From: AP-15 sp963701815
GTDB taxonomy: Bacteria; Pseudomonadota; Alphaproteobacteria; ATCC43930; CGMCC-115725
NCBI GenBank assembly: GCA_963701815.1
Contig: CAVPBN010000028.1
Span: forward strand, 1-64,000
Length of the DNA stretch: 64,000 nucleotides
Direction of reading: 5' to 3'
Shown: piece after piece, positions 17,034-25,131 of the stretch
Layout of the letters: each line of letters opens with the position of its first letter
Position numbering within the stretch: the first letter of the stretch is position 1
Translations under genes and position numbers: made by a program
Notes under the pieces: model-generated
Seen by the model: only the letters and a program-made list of their open reading frames with translations
The model's database searches: none
Told to the model about the DNA's origin: nothing

Positions 17034-18599
17034 ATGCCCGAACCCTCCACGCCTCGCACGCCGCCGCCGCGCGTGGCGCTCCTCGGCTTTTCGATCGAGT
17101 GCAACAAATTCGCACCGGTCGCCACCAAGGCGCATTTTCTCGCCCGCACCTATCTCGAAGGCGACGCGATCGTCGCCGAAGCCCGTTCGGCGACGCCGGG
17201 CATGCTGCCGGAGACGCCCGGCTTCGTCGCGGCGATGGATGCGTCCGGGGCGTGGACGCCGGTCGGCATCGCCTTGGCGATGACCGAGCCGAACGGGCCG
17301 GTCGAGCATGCCTTTTTCGCCGAACTGCTCGACACGATCGAGCGCCGGCTGAAAGCGGCATTGCCGGTCGACGCCGTCTATATCTGCGCGCACGGCGCCG
17401 GACTGACGACCGAGGAGGACGATCCGGACGGGGTCTTGTTTGCGCTGGTGCGGGAGATCGTCGGCCCCGACGTGCCGATCGCAGCGACGCTCGATCTGCA
17501 TGCCAACGTCTCCGAGCGCATGGTGCAGTCGATCGACGCCTTCATCGGCTATCGCACCAACCCGCATCTCGATATGCGCGAGCGCGGCGCCGAGGCGGCG
17601 GCGGCGATCCGCGAGATGCTGCCGAAGGGCGGCAGGCCCGGCGCCAGGACCGAGCGCGCGTGGGTCCGGCTGCCGATCGTGCCGCCGACGGTGACGCTCC
17701 TGACCGCCGCCGGTCCCTACGCCGACATGATCGATCTCGGCCAGACATTGATCGGGCCGGACATCATGAACGTCTCGGTGATGGCCGGGTTCGCGTTTGC
17801 CGACACCGCGAAGAACGGGTTGTGCGTCGTCGTCACCGGCCGGCGCAATCGGCGCAACAGCCATGCCGCCGAGATGGCGGCACGGCAGATCGCCCAATTC
17901 GGCTGGGACAACCGGGCGCGGTTCTATCCGCGGCTGACCGCGCTCGACGAGGCTGTCGCCAGGGCGCTCGCCGCCTCGCGCGACCCGGCATTGCCGGCGC
18001 TGGCCTTGGCCGATGTCGCCGACAACCCCGGAGGCGGAGGGCGCGGCAACACGGTCTTTCTGCTGCGCGCGCTCCACGAGGCCGGCGTCGGCGGTGTATT
18101 GCTCGGCATCTTCTACGACCCCGATCTCGCCGCCGAAGCGCATGCTCTGGGGGTCGGCGCCAGCTTCGAGGCGCGTTTCAACCGTGCCGAGACGACTAAA
18201 TTCTCCGAGCCCTGGGCGGCGCCGGCGCGGGTCGCCGCACTGACCGACGGCGATTGCATCGGCCGGCGCGGCATCTACGCCGGGATGCGTCTCGCGCTCG
18301 GTCCCTGCGCCGCATTGCAGATCGGCGGCGTTACGGTCGTTGTCGTATCGCATCGCACGCAATGCGCCGACCCGGTCTTCTTCGAGATGATGGGGCTCGA
18401 CATCGGCCGGGCGCGCATCGTCGTCGTCAAGTCGCGCGGCCATTTCCGCGGCGGCTTCGACGAGTTCTTCGGCCCCGACCAGATCGTCGAGGTCGACCTG
18501 CCCGGCCTGACCTCGCCGATGCTGAACCGTTTCGAGTGGACCCGCCTGCCGCGCCCGGTCATCCCGCTCGACGACGGCGTCGAGTGGCGGCTACCTTAG
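17034..18599 (+). CDS. M81-family metallopeptidase (MlrC/microcystinase-C-like)
   Basis: The protein has about 521 residues. The MlrC N-terminal domain is recognisable from VALLGFSIECNKFAP at the start, YICAHGAG, and the putative Zn motif ATLDLHANVS followed by YRTNPHLDMRERG. The C-terminal MlrC_C domain includes NPGGGGRGNT and GVSFEARF-like segments. Family members are exported or cytosolic Zn enzymes often found in catabolic loci; linear-microcystin cleavage is only one case. The start is ATG 17034 or GTG 17025; neither has a strong ribosome site. Confidence 0.88.
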   Translation: MPEPSTPRTPPPRVALLGFSIECNKFAPVATKAHFLARTYLEGDAIVAEARSATPGMLPETPGFVAAMDASGAWTPVGIALAMTEPNGPVEHAFFAELLDTIERRLKAALPVDAVYICAHGAGLTTEEDDPDGVLFALVREIVGPDVPIAATLDLHANVSERMVQSIDAFIGYRTNPHLDMRERGAEAAAAIREMLPKGGRPGARTERAWVRLPIVPPTVTLLTAAGPYADMIDLGQTLIGPDIMNVSVMAGFAFADTAKNGLCVVVTGRRNRRNSHAAEMAARQIAQFGWDNRARFYPRLTALDEAVARALAASRDPALPALALADVADNPGGGGRGNTVFLLRALHEAGVGGVLLGIFYDPDLAAEAHALGVGASFEARFNRAETTKFSEPWAAPARVAALTDGDCIGRRGIYAGMRLALGPCAALQIGGVTVVVVSHRTQCADPVFFEMMGLDIGRARIVVVKSRGHFRGGFDEFFGPDQIVEVDLPGLTSPMLNRFEWTRLPRPVIPLDDGVEWRLP

Positions 18600-18653
18600 C
18601 TCATCAAGAAAAGGCGCCCGGAGAGTGCCTCTGAGAGAGGGGGAGCGGACGAC

Positions 18654-19437
18654 ATGCCGGCAGAACTCAGCGAGATCAAGGTCGGCGACGTCGCCGTCAA
18701 ACTGCACCGCGCCGGGCATGGCGCCCCGGTGCTGTTCCTGCACGGCGCCGGCGGCGTGCCGCAATGGCTGCCGTTCTTCGATGCGCTGGCCGAGCGGTAC
18801 GAGGTGCTGGTGCCCGAGCACCCCGGTTTCGGCGGCTCCGACGATCCGGCGTGGATCCGCTCGATGCCGGACCTGGCGATGTTCTATCTCGACCTGGTCG
18901 AGGCGGCGGGGCTCGACCGGGTCCATCTGATCGGCAACTCGCTCGGCGGCTGGCTCGCCGCCGAGATCCTGATCCGCGACCGCTCGCGCTTCCGCAGCCT
19001 CGTCCAGCTCGCGCCGGCCGGCATCCGCGTCAAGGGCGTGCCGTGCGGCGACAATTTCATCTGGGGCCCCGAGGAGGCGGTGCGCAACCTCTATCACGAC
19101 CAGTCCTTCGCCGACCGCATCCTGGCCCTGACGCCCGACGAGGCGCAGATGGATGCGATGCTGAAAAACCGTTTCACCGCGGCCAAGCTCGGTTGGCAGC
19201 CGCGCTGGTTCAACCCCGATCTCGAAAAATGGCTGCACCGGATCAAATTGCCGGCGCTCGTCGTTTGGGGCGACGACGACAAGATCATGCCGCCGGCCTA
19301 TGCGGCATTGTGGCGTGGAGCGTCTGCCGGATGCGCGGCTCGTCATGGTCGAGGCGTGCGGACATCTGCCGCATGTCGAGCAGGCCCCGACCGTGGCGCG
19401 CCATGTCCGCGAGTTCCTGGAAGGAGCGGCGCCATGA
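18654..19437 (+). CDS. Alpha/beta hydrolase, frame broken at 19317-19318
   Basis: This is an alpha/beta-fold hydrolase of about 260 residues. The oxyanion region LFLHGAGGVPQWLP, nucleophile elbow LIGNSLGGW and acid segment VVWGDDDKI lie in the first frame. After one extra G in TGGAG at 19317-19318 the frame changes, and the repaired end gives CGHLPHVEQAP with the catalytic His and a stop at 19435-19437. That stop overlaps the ATG of the downstream LLM gene (ATGA), a normal coupled arrangement. Read without repair, the two genes look like one fused frame, which is artefactual. Confidence 0.86.
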
Positions 19438-20573
19438 AGCTCGTCTCCTTCCACCTGATGCCGTACCGGCCGCTCGACCTCGCCGAGGCGGCGAAGCACC
19501 GCTCGCCCTGGGTGGTGTTGCCGAACCGGCTCTACGACCCGGTCAAGGGCGCCGAAGAATACGCGCGCCACATCGACGCGCTGGTCTATGCCGAGGAGCT
19601 CGGCTTCGACGCGATCGGCGTCAACGAACATCACCAGACCGCCTACGGCCTGATGCCGGCGCCCAACCTGATCGCCAGCGCGCTGATCCAGCGCACCAAA
19701 AAGGTGCAGATCGCGATCCTTGGCCGGGCATTGCCGTTGGTCGACAACCCGATCTACATCGCCGAAGAATTCGCGATGCTCGACAATCTGTCGAAGGGCC
19801 GCATCATCGCCGGCTTTGTGCGCGGCATCGGCTCGGAATACCATTCCTCGGGAACCAACCCGTATTTCTCGCACGAGCGCTTTCACGAGGCGCACGATCT
19901 GATCATCCGGGCGTGGACCGAGCCCGGTCCGTTCGCCTTCGACGGCGACCATTTCAGCCTGCAATACGTCAATCTCTGGCCGCGGCCCTACCAGAGCCCG
20001 CACCCGCCGGTGTGGGTCCCGTCGCAGGGGTCGAGCGAGACCGTCGCCTGGGCCGCCGACCCGAAACGCAGATATCCGTTCCTGGTGACCTTCTCGTCGG
20101 CCGACCTGGTCGCGCGCTACCACACGACCTATCGCGACCAGGCGCGGCAATACGGCTACGAGGCGGCGGCCGACCAGCTCGGCTGGGCCTGCCCGATCTA
20201 CGTCGCCGAGACCGATGCGCGGGCGCGCGCCGAGGCGGGGCGGGCGGTCGAGACCTTGTTCAACGATTTCCTGCGGCAGAGCTTCGAGATGCTGATGCCG
20301 CCCGGCTACACCTCGATCGGCTCGATGAAGAACTTCATCAGCATGCGCCGAGGCCTGGGCGGCGGCAAGGCGACCGCCGAAGGCCTGATCGAAAGCGGCA
20401 CCGCGCTGATCGGCAGCCCCCGGACGGTGCTGGAGGGCATCGAGCGGATGCGCGAACGCACCGGCTTCGGCATCCTCGTGGCGCTGTTGCAGTTCGGCAT
20501 CCTGTCGGACGATCTGACGCGGCGCAACATGGACCTCTTCGCCGCCGAGGTGATGCCGCGCCTGAGGCGTTGA
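19434..20573 (+). CDS. Luciferase-like flavin-dependent monooxygenase
   Basis: This 379-residue LLM-class enzyme begins MKLVSFHLMPYRPLDL, with its ATG overlapping the stop of the alpha/beta hydrolase gene by ATGA. Signatures are GVNEHHQTAYGLMPAP, VQIAILGRALPLVDNP and LSKGRIIAGFVRGIG. The pair monooxygenase plus hydrolase suggests oxygenation followed by C-C or ester hydrolysis of one substrate, which remains unknown. A transposase remnant begins 15 bases after its stop, marking the edge of an insertion. Confidence 0.9.
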   Translation: MKLVSFHLMPYRPLDLAEAAKHRSPWVVLPNRLYDPVKGAEEYARHIDALVYAEELGFDAIGVNEHHQTAYGLMPAPNLIASALIQRTKKVQIAILGRALPLVDNPIYIAEEFAMLDNLSKGRIIAGFVRGIGSEYHSSGTNPYFSHERFHEAHDLIIRAWTEPGPFAFDGDHFSLQYVNLWPRPYQSPHPPVWVPSQGSSETVAWAADPKRRYPFLVTFSSADLVARYHTTYRDQARQYGYEAAADQLGWACPIYVAETDARARAEAGRAVETLFNDFLRQSFEMLMPPGYTSIGSMKNFISMRRGLGGGKATAEGLIESGTALIGSPRTVLEGIERMRERTGFGILVALLQFGILSDDLTRRNMDLFAAEVMPRLRR

Positions 20574-20588
20574 GGCAGCTTATCCGCC

Positions 20589-20747
20589 CACCTGAAACGC
20601 TATCTTGCGGAATTTGATTTCAGGTACAATCAACGCATAGCGTTGGAGATCAATGATCCGATGCGTATGGAGACGGCGCTAATGGGCATCCTGGGGAAGC
20701 GCCTGACCTATCGGGACTCACCGCCGGCCGCCGCCGAGCGTGGGTAG
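20589..20747 (+). pseudogene. C-terminal remnant of an IS1595-like (ISXO2-type) transposase
   Basis: Reading from 20589 gives HLKRYLAEFDFRYNQRIALE, then a short acidic stretch and GILGKRLTYRDSP before a TAG at 20745-20747. This is the typical last 50 residues of ISXO2-like DDE transposases (IS1595 family), recognised by pattern. The N-terminal and catalytic parts are missing: the segment starts 15 bases after the LLM stop. It is a dead fragment, and it marks the left border of an island of different composition. Confidence 0.75.
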
Positions 20748-20764
20748 CGATAAGGCTGGTGCCT

Positions 20765-21511
20765 ATGGAGGGCGGGCAGGAATTCCGGTTTCGGATCAAC
20801 GCTTATACGCCCGAGACAATGCCGCTCGGCCGTTTGGCCGAGTACCTCGCGGAATTTGCACGCGTTCTCGGCGAGGACCACGCCATTCATCTTGTCGAGA
20901 TTGAGCCTGGCAGTACGGTCCTCGTGCACAAGATCGACGCAGAGGCCGTACCGAAAATACGCGAGCGAGCGGAGGCGGTGCGGCGCGGAGACGCGCCAGC
21001 GATCGCCATGCGTAGTTACCAAAACGTTAATAGACTGCTGCGCGATGATGACGCGAGCGCGAGCCTTCTTGAAGACGGCGCCGAGATCCTCGAATTCCCA
21101 GGCAAGAAGATCAAGCTTCTGCATTTCCCCAGCGTTTCTGAGCGCGGCGAAATCGATGGTGAAGTTGTCCGGGTCGGCGGTATGGGTGACCCGGTACCGA
21201 TTATGTTGGCAACCGATGCCGGGTTCGCGCTAAGCGGCTGCTACGCTAGGCGTGTGATTGCCAAACAGCTCGGACAGAAACTTTTTGAACCCGTGCGCCT
21301 GTTTGGTGAGGGCCGATGGTCCCGCACCGCCGAAGGCCGGTGGGTGTTGAATTCGTTCCGCGTGGATAGCTTCCAGGAACTCGAGAGTGAGGGGCTTGCC
21401 GACGCGTTGACTAAGTTGCGAGGAATTCCAGGCCTCGAATGGGATGACGACATCGTTGATGACCTTTTGAAACTGCGACACGGGGAGGATGGGGCGAATG
21501 GTGGTGTTTAA
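20765..21511 (+). CDS. Unknown protein encoded with a PIN-domain gene
   Basis: This is a soluble protein of about 248 residues with no signal peptide or membrane segment. I do not recognise a named domain. An N-terminal alpha/beta part (EFRFRINAYTPETMPLGRLAE, then HLVEIEPGSTVLVHKID) is followed by a middle rich in charged residues and a C-terminal region with GRWSRTAEGRWVLNSF. ATG 20765 has AAGG nine bases upstream; GTG 20759 is possible. Its end overlaps the PIN gene by 14 bases, so the two are translationally coupled. It could be an unusually long antitoxin or RNA-binding partner, but that is inference. Base use is visibly less GC-rich than in the flanks. Confidence 0.75.
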   Translation: MEGGQEFRFRINAYTPETMPLGRLAEYLAEFARVLGEDHAIHLVEIEPGSTVLVHKIDAEAVPKIRERAEAVRRGDAPAIAMRSYQNVNRLLRDDDASASLLEDGAEILEFPGKKIKLLHFPSVSERGEIDGEVVRVGGMGDPVPIMLATDAGFALSGCYARRVIAKQLGQKLFEPVRLFGEGRWSRTAEGRWVLNSFRVDSFQELESEGLADALTKLRGIPGLEWDDDIVDDLLKLRHGEDGANGGV

Positions 21512-22049
21512 CACCACCATACTTTCCTTGCTTCTGCGGCAAAGCGCTCGGCCGCCCCTTGATCCTGCGACGAGTGCGCCGGTCGTCTATGCCCGTGAGC
21601 GATTGGAGGGGCTGGTCGATGCACTGCAAAAATCTCGCACGGCCGTCATCATTCCGGCGCCGGTGTTGAGCGAAATTCTGATCCGAGCGGGCGCTGCCGG
21701 GCCCGGCATCATTGAAACGATCCAGCGTTCGGCGACGTTCCGTGTTGCGGCGTTCGATACCCGTGCAGCAATCGAACTTGCCCAATTAACAAACGCCTCG
21801 CTGACGACCGCGCGTGATAAGCGCGACGCCATTGCCGCGCCTTGGGCGAAGATCAAGTTCGATCGGCAGATCGTCGCGATAGCCAAGGTCCACGGGGCGA
21901 CAGCGATCTATTCCGATGATGAGCAGCTGATCGCTTTTGCGACATCAAACTCAATCCCATGCATCCGCGTGGCTGACCTCCCCATTCCCAAATCGGTTCG
22001 GCAGCCGCAATTACCGTTAGCCCCACCCTCCGATGAAACGCAAGCCTGA
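21498..22049 (+). CDS. PIN-domain protein (putative ribonuclease), first acidic residue replaced
   Basis: The protein has about 183 residues. The N-terminal strand VVFNTTILSLLL matches the PIN opening motif, but the usual first Asp is Asn. Other PIN features remain: IPAPVLSEIL with the second acid, KFDRQIVAIAKVHG and IYSDDEQLIAFA with the later acids. The start at 21498 sits nine bases after GGAGG inside the end of the upstream gene; ATG 21489 would be too close. PIN proteins are often VapC-type toxins with small antitoxins, but here the partner is a 248-residue unknown. The Asn substitution may weaken metal binding. Confidence 0.8.
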   Translation: MVVFNTTILSLLLRQSARPPLDPATSAPVVYARERLEGLVDALQKSRTAVIIPAPVLSEILIRAGAAGPGIIETIQRSATFRVAAFDTRAAIELAQLTNASLTTARDKRDAIAAPWAKIKFDRQIVAIAKVHGATAIYSDDEQLIAFATSNSIPCIRVADLPIPKSVRQPQLPLAPPSDETQA

Positions 22050-22146
22050 TACGATAAAGCCGACTAGCGAGCAACCTCGCCGCGTTCTCGGAACCGGCCG
22101 CGAACTCGAATGCTATGAGGACCAGGGCGGTCTGAAGCGAAGCTGA
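22033..22146 (+). CDS. Micro-ORF overlapping the PIN gene end
   Basis: This is a possible 37-residue product (MKRKPDTIKP ... LGTGRELECYEDQGG). Its ATG lies 17 bases inside the end of the PIN gene. The segment RVLGTGRELEC looks like the core of a family of small acidic proteins encoded near toxin-type genes, which I recognise only loosely. Just after GRELECYEDQ the neighbouring frame continues with EAKLKQIAKS, which would complete such a protein if one base were missing in the GGG run near 22119. So it may be a broken small gene. Low confidence. Confidence 0.35.
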   Translation: MKRKPDTIKPTSEQPRRVLGTGRELECYEDQGGLKRS

Positions 22147-22175
22147 AGCAGATCGCAAAGAGCGTCGTCATCAAA

Positions 22176-22799
22176 ATGACAGACGCTGTTTTTGTCGACC
22201 CGATTGCTCGCCAGGCCTGGCTTCGGCTCTTACAGGCGCGAGCAAAAAGCCGAGCGCGGAAGGCCAAAATGGATTTCGCGCTTCGGCCCGGCTTCGCTGC
22301 TCAGCTATTCTATCAACAGCGGGGACGCTGTGCAGTTTCCGGGATCGCCTTCACTTTAGAACGTTTCCATGATGCGCTCGTCAAGCACCCCTTCGCACCT
22401 AGTATCGACCGAAGGCTATCGAGTGGCGGTTATACCGAAGACAACGTGCGGCTCGTCTGTGTCGCGGTGAACTTTGGCATGGGCCAATGGGGAGAAGAAG
22501 TTTTTATGACCCTCGCTCGCGGAGCGGTAGAGCGAGAAGGCGAGGTGACAAACTCGGCATCGGTTCCTGATACCGCTGCGCAATGGGAGGCAGAACTAAA
22601 GGACCGCATAGATGCAGCGGAAAAAATATTGCCTTTGCTGCCGCTCGCAGGACAGGAATGGCAGAGACATCATATCGCGGGCTTGAAGTCGGCGCTGAGC
22701 AAGGGATTGAAACGCGCCACCCAGGCCGGGGTAAATGCCGCGATAACTCGGAAGCAGAGGCGTCCCCCTCGAACTTCCACCCAATGCGACATCCCGTAG
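22176..22799 (+). CDS. HNH/endonuclease VII-like nuclease-fold protein
   Basis: This is a 207-residue soluble protein. A central segment has the HNH/Endo VII layout: RGRCAVSGIAF with one Cys, then PFAPSIDRRLSSGGYTEDNV and RLVCVAVNFGMGQW with the second Cys and Asn. A basic helix (RAKSRARKAKM) precedes it and a Lys/Arg-rich tail follows. It could be a DNA nuclease of a defence or mobile cassette. It follows the PIN gene by 126 bases and closes the low-GC island. No partner methylase or restriction specificity gene is present. Confidence 0.72.
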   Translation: MTDAVFVDPIARQAWLRLLQARAKSRARKAKMDFALRPGFAAQLFYQQRGRCAVSGIAFTLERFHDALVKHPFAPSIDRRLSSGGYTEDNVRLVCVAVNFGMGQWGEEVFMTLARGAVEREGEVTNSASVPDTAAQWEAELKDRIDAAEKILPLLPLAGQEWQRHHIAGLKSALSKGLKRATQAGVNAAITRKQRRPPRTSTQCDIP

Positions 22800-22808
22800 C
22801 TGTTGGGT

Positions 22809-22836
22809 TTGTGACTATAATATGCGCCTTTAAAAT
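22809..22836 (+). promoter_or_regulatory. Putative sigma70-type promoter for the CMD gene
   Basis: TTGTGA (22809-22814), 16 bases, then TAAAAT (22831-22836), inside an AT-rich 117-base gap. TATAAT at 22816-22821 is also present but lacks a properly spaced -35. The site lies 80 bases before the ATG at 22917. Confidence 0.4.
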
Positions 22837-22916
22837 GTAATACACTTGGTAACATTGGTTCTTAATCTGATGGTGAATTTTGCTGGTTTTGGCCGACACC
22901 GAGAAAGGAGATCTCG

Positions 22917-23241
22917 ATGCCCACCCCGCCCTCGCCGACTCGCGAACAGGTCCGCCCGATCGCGCCCAAACTGATCGACCTGGCCGAAAAGGTCGTTCGT
23001 CTACGGCGATGTCTGGGAACGCCCCGGCCTGTCGAAGCGCGACCGCAGCCTGATCACGGTCGCGGCCTTGGTGGCGCTCGGCCGCGACAAGCAATTGGTC
23101 GGTCATCTCGGGCGCGCGCTCGACAACGGTCTCAGCAAGGCCGAACTCGGCGAGCTGATCACCCATCTCGCCTTCTACGCCGGCTGGCCGGCGGCGATGA
23201 CGGCGGCTTTGGTGGCGAAGGACGTGTTCGACGGGCGGTGA
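22917..23241 (+). CDS. Carboxymuconolactone decarboxylase family protein, frame broken near 23000
   Basis: The start ATG 22917 follows AAAGGAG. The first frame reads MPTPPSPTREQVRPIAPKL then DLAEKVV, and the +1 frame continues YGDVWERPGLSKRDRSLI, ALVALGRDKQLVGHL and HLAFYAGWPAAMTAAL to a stop at 23239-23241. Removing one base around 22995-23002 gives a 107-residue protein, the standard size for small CMD-family proteins (helical, trimeric or hexameric). It converges with the 2OG-oxygenase gene, leaving three bases. The break is probably a sequencing error. Confidence 0.82.
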
Positions 23242-23244
23242 TCT

Positions 23245-23949
23245 TTACGCCGCGTCGTGAAAGATGATGCCGAGGGTGTAACGTTGGCCGCTATGGACGC
23301 GGCTGACGCCGTGGCGCACCGTCACGCGATAGGCGCCGCGGCTGCCGTCGACCGGTCGGTGGTGCACCGGGAAGATCACCGCGTCGCCCTGGGCCAGCCG
23401 CACGACTTCGCCCTTCGACTGCACCCGCGGGCGCTGCTCGACCAGCAGGAACTCGCCGCCGGTAAAGTCGTTCTGCGGCTCGCTCAACAGGATCGTCAGC
23501 TGCAGCGGGAAGACCAGCGGGCCATAAACATCCTGGTGCAGCCGGTTATAGTCGCCCGCCCCGTATTTGAGCATCAGCGGCGTCGGCCGGAGCTGCCCGG
23601 CGGCGTGACACTCGGAGAGATAGCCGCCGAGTTCGGGCGGAAACCGGCCCGCTTCGCGCAGCCGTTCGCGCCAGCGATTGGCGATCGGCGCGAGCCGCGG
23701 GTAGATCGCCTGGCGCAGCGTTTCGACCGGTTCCGGCAGCGGATAGCGAAAATACCGGTATTCGCCGCTGCCATAGGCATGCTGCTGCATGACGATGCGG
23801 CGGCGGAACGGCTCGTCATTCGCGTAGAGCGCCGCGAGCCGGCGGCATTCCGCGGCGGTCAGCAATGCCGGCGTCGTGCCGTAGCCGCATGCATCGAGCG
23901 CGGCGGCGACCGCCGCCCAATCGACCGCCGCCGCCCGGTCTCCAGCCAT
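23245..23949 (-). CDS. 2-oxoglutarate/Fe(II)-dependent oxygenase
   Basis: This 234-residue double-stranded beta-helix dioxygenase has the Fe ligands HxD at His138/Asp140 (NRLHQDVYGPL) and a distal His at about 213 (YRVTVRHGVSRV), with FTGGEFLLVEQRPR on a core strand. It belongs to the prolyl-hydroxylase-like group rather than classical AlkB. It starts 14 bases after the ada stop, with GAGGG nine bases before its ATG, so the two form an operon. Co-expression with ada suggests a role in the alkylation response or in modifying a repair or translation protein, but the substrate is unknown. Confidence 0.85.
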   Translation of the reverse strand: MAGDRAAAVDWAAVAAALDACGYGTTPALLTAAECRRLAALYANDEPFRRRIVMQQHAYGSGEYRYFRYPLPEPVETLRQAIYPRLAPIANRWRERLREAGRFPPELGGYLSECHAAGQLRPTPLMLKYGAGDYNRLHQDVYGPLVFPLQLTILLSEPQNDFTGGEFLLVEQRPRVQSKGEVVRLAQGDAVIFPVHHRPVDGSRGAYRVTVRHGVSRVHSGQRYTLGIIFHDAA

Positions 23950-23963
23950 CCCGGTGCCCTCGA

Positions 23964-25028
23964 TCAGTCGGCGGCGGCGGCGCCCGCCGCCGCGCGTTCG
24001 CCGGCGAGCAGCGCCCGCTTGCGCTCCAACCCCCAGCGATAACCGCCCAATTCCCCGTCGGTGCGGATCACCCGATGGCACGGCACGAGCAACGCCAGTC
24101 CGTTGGCCGCGCAGGCCTGAGCGACCGCACGGACCGCCTTCGGCTGGCCGATCGCCGCAGCGATCTCGCGGTAGCTCGCGGTGGTGCCCGGCGGGATCTT
24201 TTGCAGGGCGCGCCAGACCCGCGCCTGAAACGCGGTGCCCTGGATGTCGAGCGGCAGATCGGGCACCCGCCCGGGAGCGGCGATGAACCGCACGATCCGC
24301 TCGGCCCAGTCGGCGAGCCCGGCATCCTCCGCGATGATCGTCGCCGCGGCAAAGCGCTGGCGCACCATCGCGGCCAGGCGGTCGCGGTCGTCGCCGAGCG
24401 CGGTCATGCAGATGCCGCGGGCGCTGGCGGCGACCAATGCCCAGCCGAGCGATGTCGCGACCGTGACATAGCGGATCGTCTGCCCGCGACCGGCGCGCCG
24501 GCGCGCCGCCGGGGTCATGCCGAGCCCGCTCGGGGCCGCCTCATAGGCCCGCGAACTCGAGCCGAAGCCGGCGGCGTAGATCGCGGTCGCTATCGGCTCG
24601 CCGGCGTCGAGCTTGTCGCCGAGCCGGCCGAGGCGATGGGTGCGCGCGTAGTCGCGCGGGGTCGCGCCGGTGATCTGTTTGAAGACGCGGTGAAAGTGGA
24701 ACCGGCTGATCGCGGCGGCGTCGGCAAGCTCGGCCAATGTCGGCATCGTCGCGCCGGCGCGGATCAGCGCGCACGCCCTCTCGACCGCCGCGACATGCCG
24801 GGAAGCGGCCGAGCCGTCGGTCGGCCGGCAACGCTTGCACGGCCGCAGCCCGGCCATTTCCGCGTCCGCCGCAGCCTCGAAAAAGACCGTGTTCTTGCGC
24901 AACGGCAAGCGTGACGCACAGCCCGGCCGGCAATAGACGCCGGTGGTCCGCACCCCGTACAAGAACTTGCCGTCCGCGGCCGGGTCGCGTCGTTCGATCG
25001 CCGCCCAGCACTCGTCGAAGTCCAGCAT
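23964..25028 (-). CDS. ada: Ada: methylphosphotriester/O6-methylguanine-DNA methyltransferase and regulator
   Basis: This 354-residue protein repairs alkylated DNA and activates the adaptive response. The N-terminal Zn domain has Cys33, Cys37, Cys64 and Cys67 (YCRPGCASR, PCKRCRP), one of which accepts the methyl group from phosphotriesters. An AraC-type helix-turn-helix follows (ISRFHFHRVFKQITGATPRDY). The C-terminal methyltransferase has catalytic Cys317 in LLVPCHRVI. The ATG at 25028 is chosen because GGAGGAG lies seven bases upstream. It is first in an operon with the 2OG-Fe oxygenase. It probably autoregulates, as E. coli Ada does. Confidence 0.95.
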   Translation of the reverse strand: MLDFDECWAAIERRDPAADGKFLYGVRTTGVYCRPGCASRLPLRKNTVFFEAAADAEMAGLRPCKRCRPTDGSAASRHVAAVERACALIRAGATMPTLAELADAAAISRFHFHRVFKQITGATPRDYARTHRLGRLGDKLDAGEPIATAIYAAGFGSSSRAYEAAPSGLGMTPAARRRAGRGQTIRYVTVATSLGWALVAASARGICMTALGDDRDRLAAMVRQRFAAATIIAEDAGLADWAERIVRFIAAPGRVPDLPLDIQGTAFQARVWRALQKIPPGTTASYREIAAAIGQPKAVRAVAQACAANGLALLVPCHRVIRTDGELGGYRWGLERKRALLAGERAAAGAAAAD

Positions 25029-25131
25029 CGTCATCTCCTCCGCCTGATCGCTGAGCTTCAAGATGGCTCTGCGGAGGTCTCGGCTCTATCCGGCGATTGC
25101 TGTCTAATTCGATGCGCTGCCGGGGGCGACC

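Noticed and set aside
15960..18443. Very long open frames (about 740-830 codons) on both strands, antisense to the amidase and metallopeptidase genes
   Set aside because: They follow from high GC codon bias; their products are Arg/Gly/Ala-rich with no domain, whereas the opposite frames encode recognisable enzymes.
20605..20645. TACAAT followed at once by a perfect CAACGC-ATA-GCGTTG palindrome, resembling a promoter-operator for the unknown/PIN genes
   Set aside because: The whole stretch reads in frame as the conserved end of an ISXO2-like transposase (FDFRYNQRIALE), so the palindrome is most simply a coding coincidence.
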